Shown here: positions 21,956 to 22,235 of the stretch, piece by piece
Layout: each line of letters opens with the position of its first letter
How positions within the stretch are numbered: the stretch's first letter is position 1
NCBI GenBank assembly: GCA_002729295.1
Contig: PBTU01000123.1
Coordinates: forward strand, 1 to 22,235
DNA from: Verrucomicrobiales bacterium
Lineage (GTDB): Bacteria; Verrucomicrobiota; Verrucomicrobiia; Verrucomicrobiales; Akkermansiaceae
Direction: 5' to 3'
DNA: 22,235 bases
Program-made: the position numbers and the translations under genes
The notes under the pieces: generated by a model
Seen by the model: the letters and a program-made list of their open reading frames with translations, nothing else
Databases searched by the model: none
Told to the model about the DNA's origin: nothing

Positions 21956-22235
21956 CTAGGACGAGGTTTCGTCAGTCGCCGGAGCTTCTTCCGGAGCGGC
22001 AGGCGCTTCTTCCGGAGCGGCAAGCGCTTCTCCACCGCCTTGCGCGATTACGAGGATTTTCTCAGCGACTGAAAGATCTGTTTCAAGCTGTGAAGCAATA
22101 TATTCTGCTGGCATCTGTGCCACCATGTCAACGGTGACACCACCTGCGCGGAAGAGGCGATCAGCCAACTCCGGAGAGAGATCAAAGGCTTCGGCAAGAT
22201 GTGACGCGGCATCACCCACGCGCGCCTCAAATTGC
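21956..22235 (-). CDS. nusA: Transcription termination/antitermination protein NusA (C-terminal part, runs off window)
   Basis: The last 92 codons of a gene directly upstream of infB are visible, continuing beyond the window edge without a start. They encode a helical segment (HLAEAFDLSPELADRLFRAG, then VTVDMVAQMPAEYIASQL and SVAEKILVIAQ) that resembles the helix-hairpin-helix units found at the C-terminus of many NusA proteins. An Ala/Pro/Glu-rich tail ending TDETSS follows. The tail contains a tandem seven-residue repeat. The assignment rests mostly on the conserved nusA-infB-rbfA order, because the S1, KH and N-terminal domains lie outside the window. Confidence 0.8.
   Translation of the reverse strand, partial: QFEARVGDAASHLAEAFDLSPELADRLFRAGGVTVDMVAQMPAEYIASQLETDLSVAEKILVIAQGGGEALAAPEEAPAAPEEAPATDETSS
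21984..22025. repeat. Two-copy 21-bp tandem repeat in the nusA 3' end
   Basis: Units begin at 21984 and 22005 and are almost identical over 21 nt (core GCTTCTTCCGGAGCGGCA). In the nusA frame each unit encodes seven residues, giving consecutive PEEAPA-type copies in the tail. The repeat keeps the reading frame, so it can expand or contract by seven residues without harm. Confidence 0.8.

Overview
The window is a gene-dense, moderately GC-rich piece of a bacterial chromosome made almost entirely of core housekeeping genes. I see no mobile element, CRISPR array, rRNA or convincing tRNA. Protein character, the rarity of Shine-Dalgarno sequences before start codons and the mix of neighbours suggest Verrucomicrobiota, perhaps an Opitutae-like marine lineage. 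That assignment is an impression and was not computed.

Layout: 1-1338 (minus) holds the 5' end of yajC behind tgt. 1737-4427 (plus) is a tight purH-pdxJ-acpS cluster. 4588-7007 (plus) is mgtE followed by a secreted DUF3500 protein, with a terminator at 7080-7105. 7136-9049 (minus) is mutL with a possible 55-codon membrane ORF after it. 9135-10264 (plus) is gmk overlapping a stand-alone PPC decarboxylase gene (coaC type). 10253-14252 (minus) is a nucleotide-synthesis operon, purD-pyrR-pyrB-pyrC. 14726-15514 (plus) is fdhD. 15604-17787 (minus) is uvrB. 17878-18024 (plus) is an entericidin-like lipoprotein. 18100-18420 (minus) is trxA. 18510-19182 (minus) is an unknown Pro/Ala-rich membrane-anchored protein plus a 24-residue hydrophobic microprotein. 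19350-22235 (minus) is the nusA (partial)-infB-rbfA translation operon.

Functionally the window combines purine synthesis (purH, purD, gmk), pyrimidine synthesis (pyrR, pyrB, pyrC), cofactors (pdxJ, coaC, acpS, fdhD), DNA repair (mutL, uvrB), tRNA modification (tgt), translation (infB, rbfA), redox (trxA) and Mg2+ transport (mgtE).

No clearly new multi-gene system is visible. The points most worth a second look are these: five genes with a promoter-like -10 hexamer ending exactly 6 nt before the start codon (predicted leaderless mRNAs); a Tgt lacking its zinc cysteines; a MutL lacking its endonuclease motifs; a UvrB with an inserted segment and a Cys-rich in-frame tail after its amber stop; and the short-motif-repeat protein with its microprotein partner.
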